From Elusimicrobia bacterium RIFCSPLOWO2_12_FULL_59_9 (GTDB taxonomy: Bacteria > Elusimicrobiota > Elusimicrobia > O2-12-FULL-59-9): 5,633 bases of DNA. The position numbers and the translations under genes are program-made. The notes under the pieces were generated by a model that was not told the origin of the DNA, made no database searches, and saw nothing but the letters and a program-made list of their open reading frames with translations. Numbering within the stretch: position 1 is the stretch's first letter; every line of letters starts with the position of its first letter. This document shows, in pieces, positions 5,337 through 5,633 of this stretch. The stretch covers positions 1 through 5,633 of the forward strand of contig MGUX01000086.1 of NCBI GenBank assembly GCA_001800185.1, in the 5' to 3' direction.

Positions 5337-5633
5337 CTATTGTTCTCCCAGCTTAAGCAAAGCTTCCTGGCACTCCTCCAGCCGCATCAGCGCCCTGCGG
5401 TGGCCGGGATCTAAGTCCAAAACCTGATTGAAATAAAGTATCGCCTCGCCGTACTTCTTCTCCTGCATCCTGCTCATGCCGGCGGAATAGAGCGCCTGAG
5501 TTTTGCCGCCGAAGCGGTAGGAAATTCCCAGATGGTGCACGTTGCCAAAATCTCCCCAGCCCGCCAACGCATAGTTGACCTGAACGTCGAGCGCGTGGAT
5601 GCCGAAGCCGAAGCTCATCCCGTTGCCCAAATC
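5337..5633 (-). CDS. PorV/PorQ-like outer-membrane protein with C-terminal TPR (5' end beyond window)
   Basis: The last 98 residues of a longer protein are visible; the frame is open at the right edge. Residues 1-43 show alternating beta strands, with HALDVQVNYALAGWGDFGN and HHLGISYRFGG. This resembles the closing strands of the PorV/PorQ (UPF0164-like) outer-membrane barrels, where a D/V-x-YA strand, a G-D-GN turn and a final strand ending in RFG are usual. Residues about 45-80 form one TPR unit (ALYSAGMSRMQEKKYGEAIL then FNQVLDLDPGHRRAL), and the protein ends LLKLGEQ. A barrel that ends in a TPR would place the helices in the periplasm, where they could contact partners such as the secreted TPR protein encoded next door; that is inference. 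Family assignment rests on a short fragment. No terminator is evident between this gene and the broken Rrf2 copy. Confidence 0.6.
   Translation of the reverse strand, partial: DLGNGMSFGFGIHALDVQVNYALAGWGDFGNVHHLGISYRFGGKTQALYSAGMSRMQEKKYGEAILYFNQVLDLDPGHRRALMRLEECQEALLKLGEQ

Overview
All genes that I can support lie on the minus strand, so transcription reads from the right end of the window to the left. Moderately GC-rich composition, a PorV/PorQ-like outer-membrane barrel end, a secreted TPR protein and a long tandem-fibronectin surface protein suggest a diderm (Gram-negative-type) bacterium. The style of the fibronectin repeats, with recurring ASSTNFNGTG and NTTYYLRAGA segments, reminds me of Elusimicrobiota and related candidate phyla. 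That placement is an impression from memory, not something the sequence proves.

Layout in the direction of transcription: (1) 5633-5337, the 3' end of a PorV/PorQ-like outer-membrane protein with an appended TPR unit; (2) 5285-5100, a broken second Rrf2-type regulator whose first 23 residues match the intact one, with a 53-bp hairpin inside the foreign part; (3) 5099-4543, about 560 bp without a convincing gene, holding a cluster of short palindromes, three 11-bp direct repeats and a possible promoter; (4) 4542-3379, a secreted TPR protein; (5) 3252-2896, an intact small Rrf2-family regulator; (6) 2809 to the left edge, 936 codons of a secreted repeat protein with an N-terminal module, seven fibronectin-III-like domains, and then the start of a second copy of the N-terminal module. 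The gene is still open at the edge.

The most interesting signal is regulatory. The intact Rrf2 gene and the fibronectin gene each carry the same upstream block: a palindrome CAGAC-N7-GTCTG, then (in plus-strand order) exactly 7 nt, GGC and a run of 7-8 A. The block lies about 40 nt before each start codon and abuts a terminator of the preceding gene. The simplest reading is that the Rrf2 protein controls itself and the giant surface protein through these sites. Together with the neighbouring TPR and PorV-like genes, this looks like a small, locally regulated envelope or surface-display locus in which a gene ending in a TPR unit is twice followed by an Rrf2 gene.
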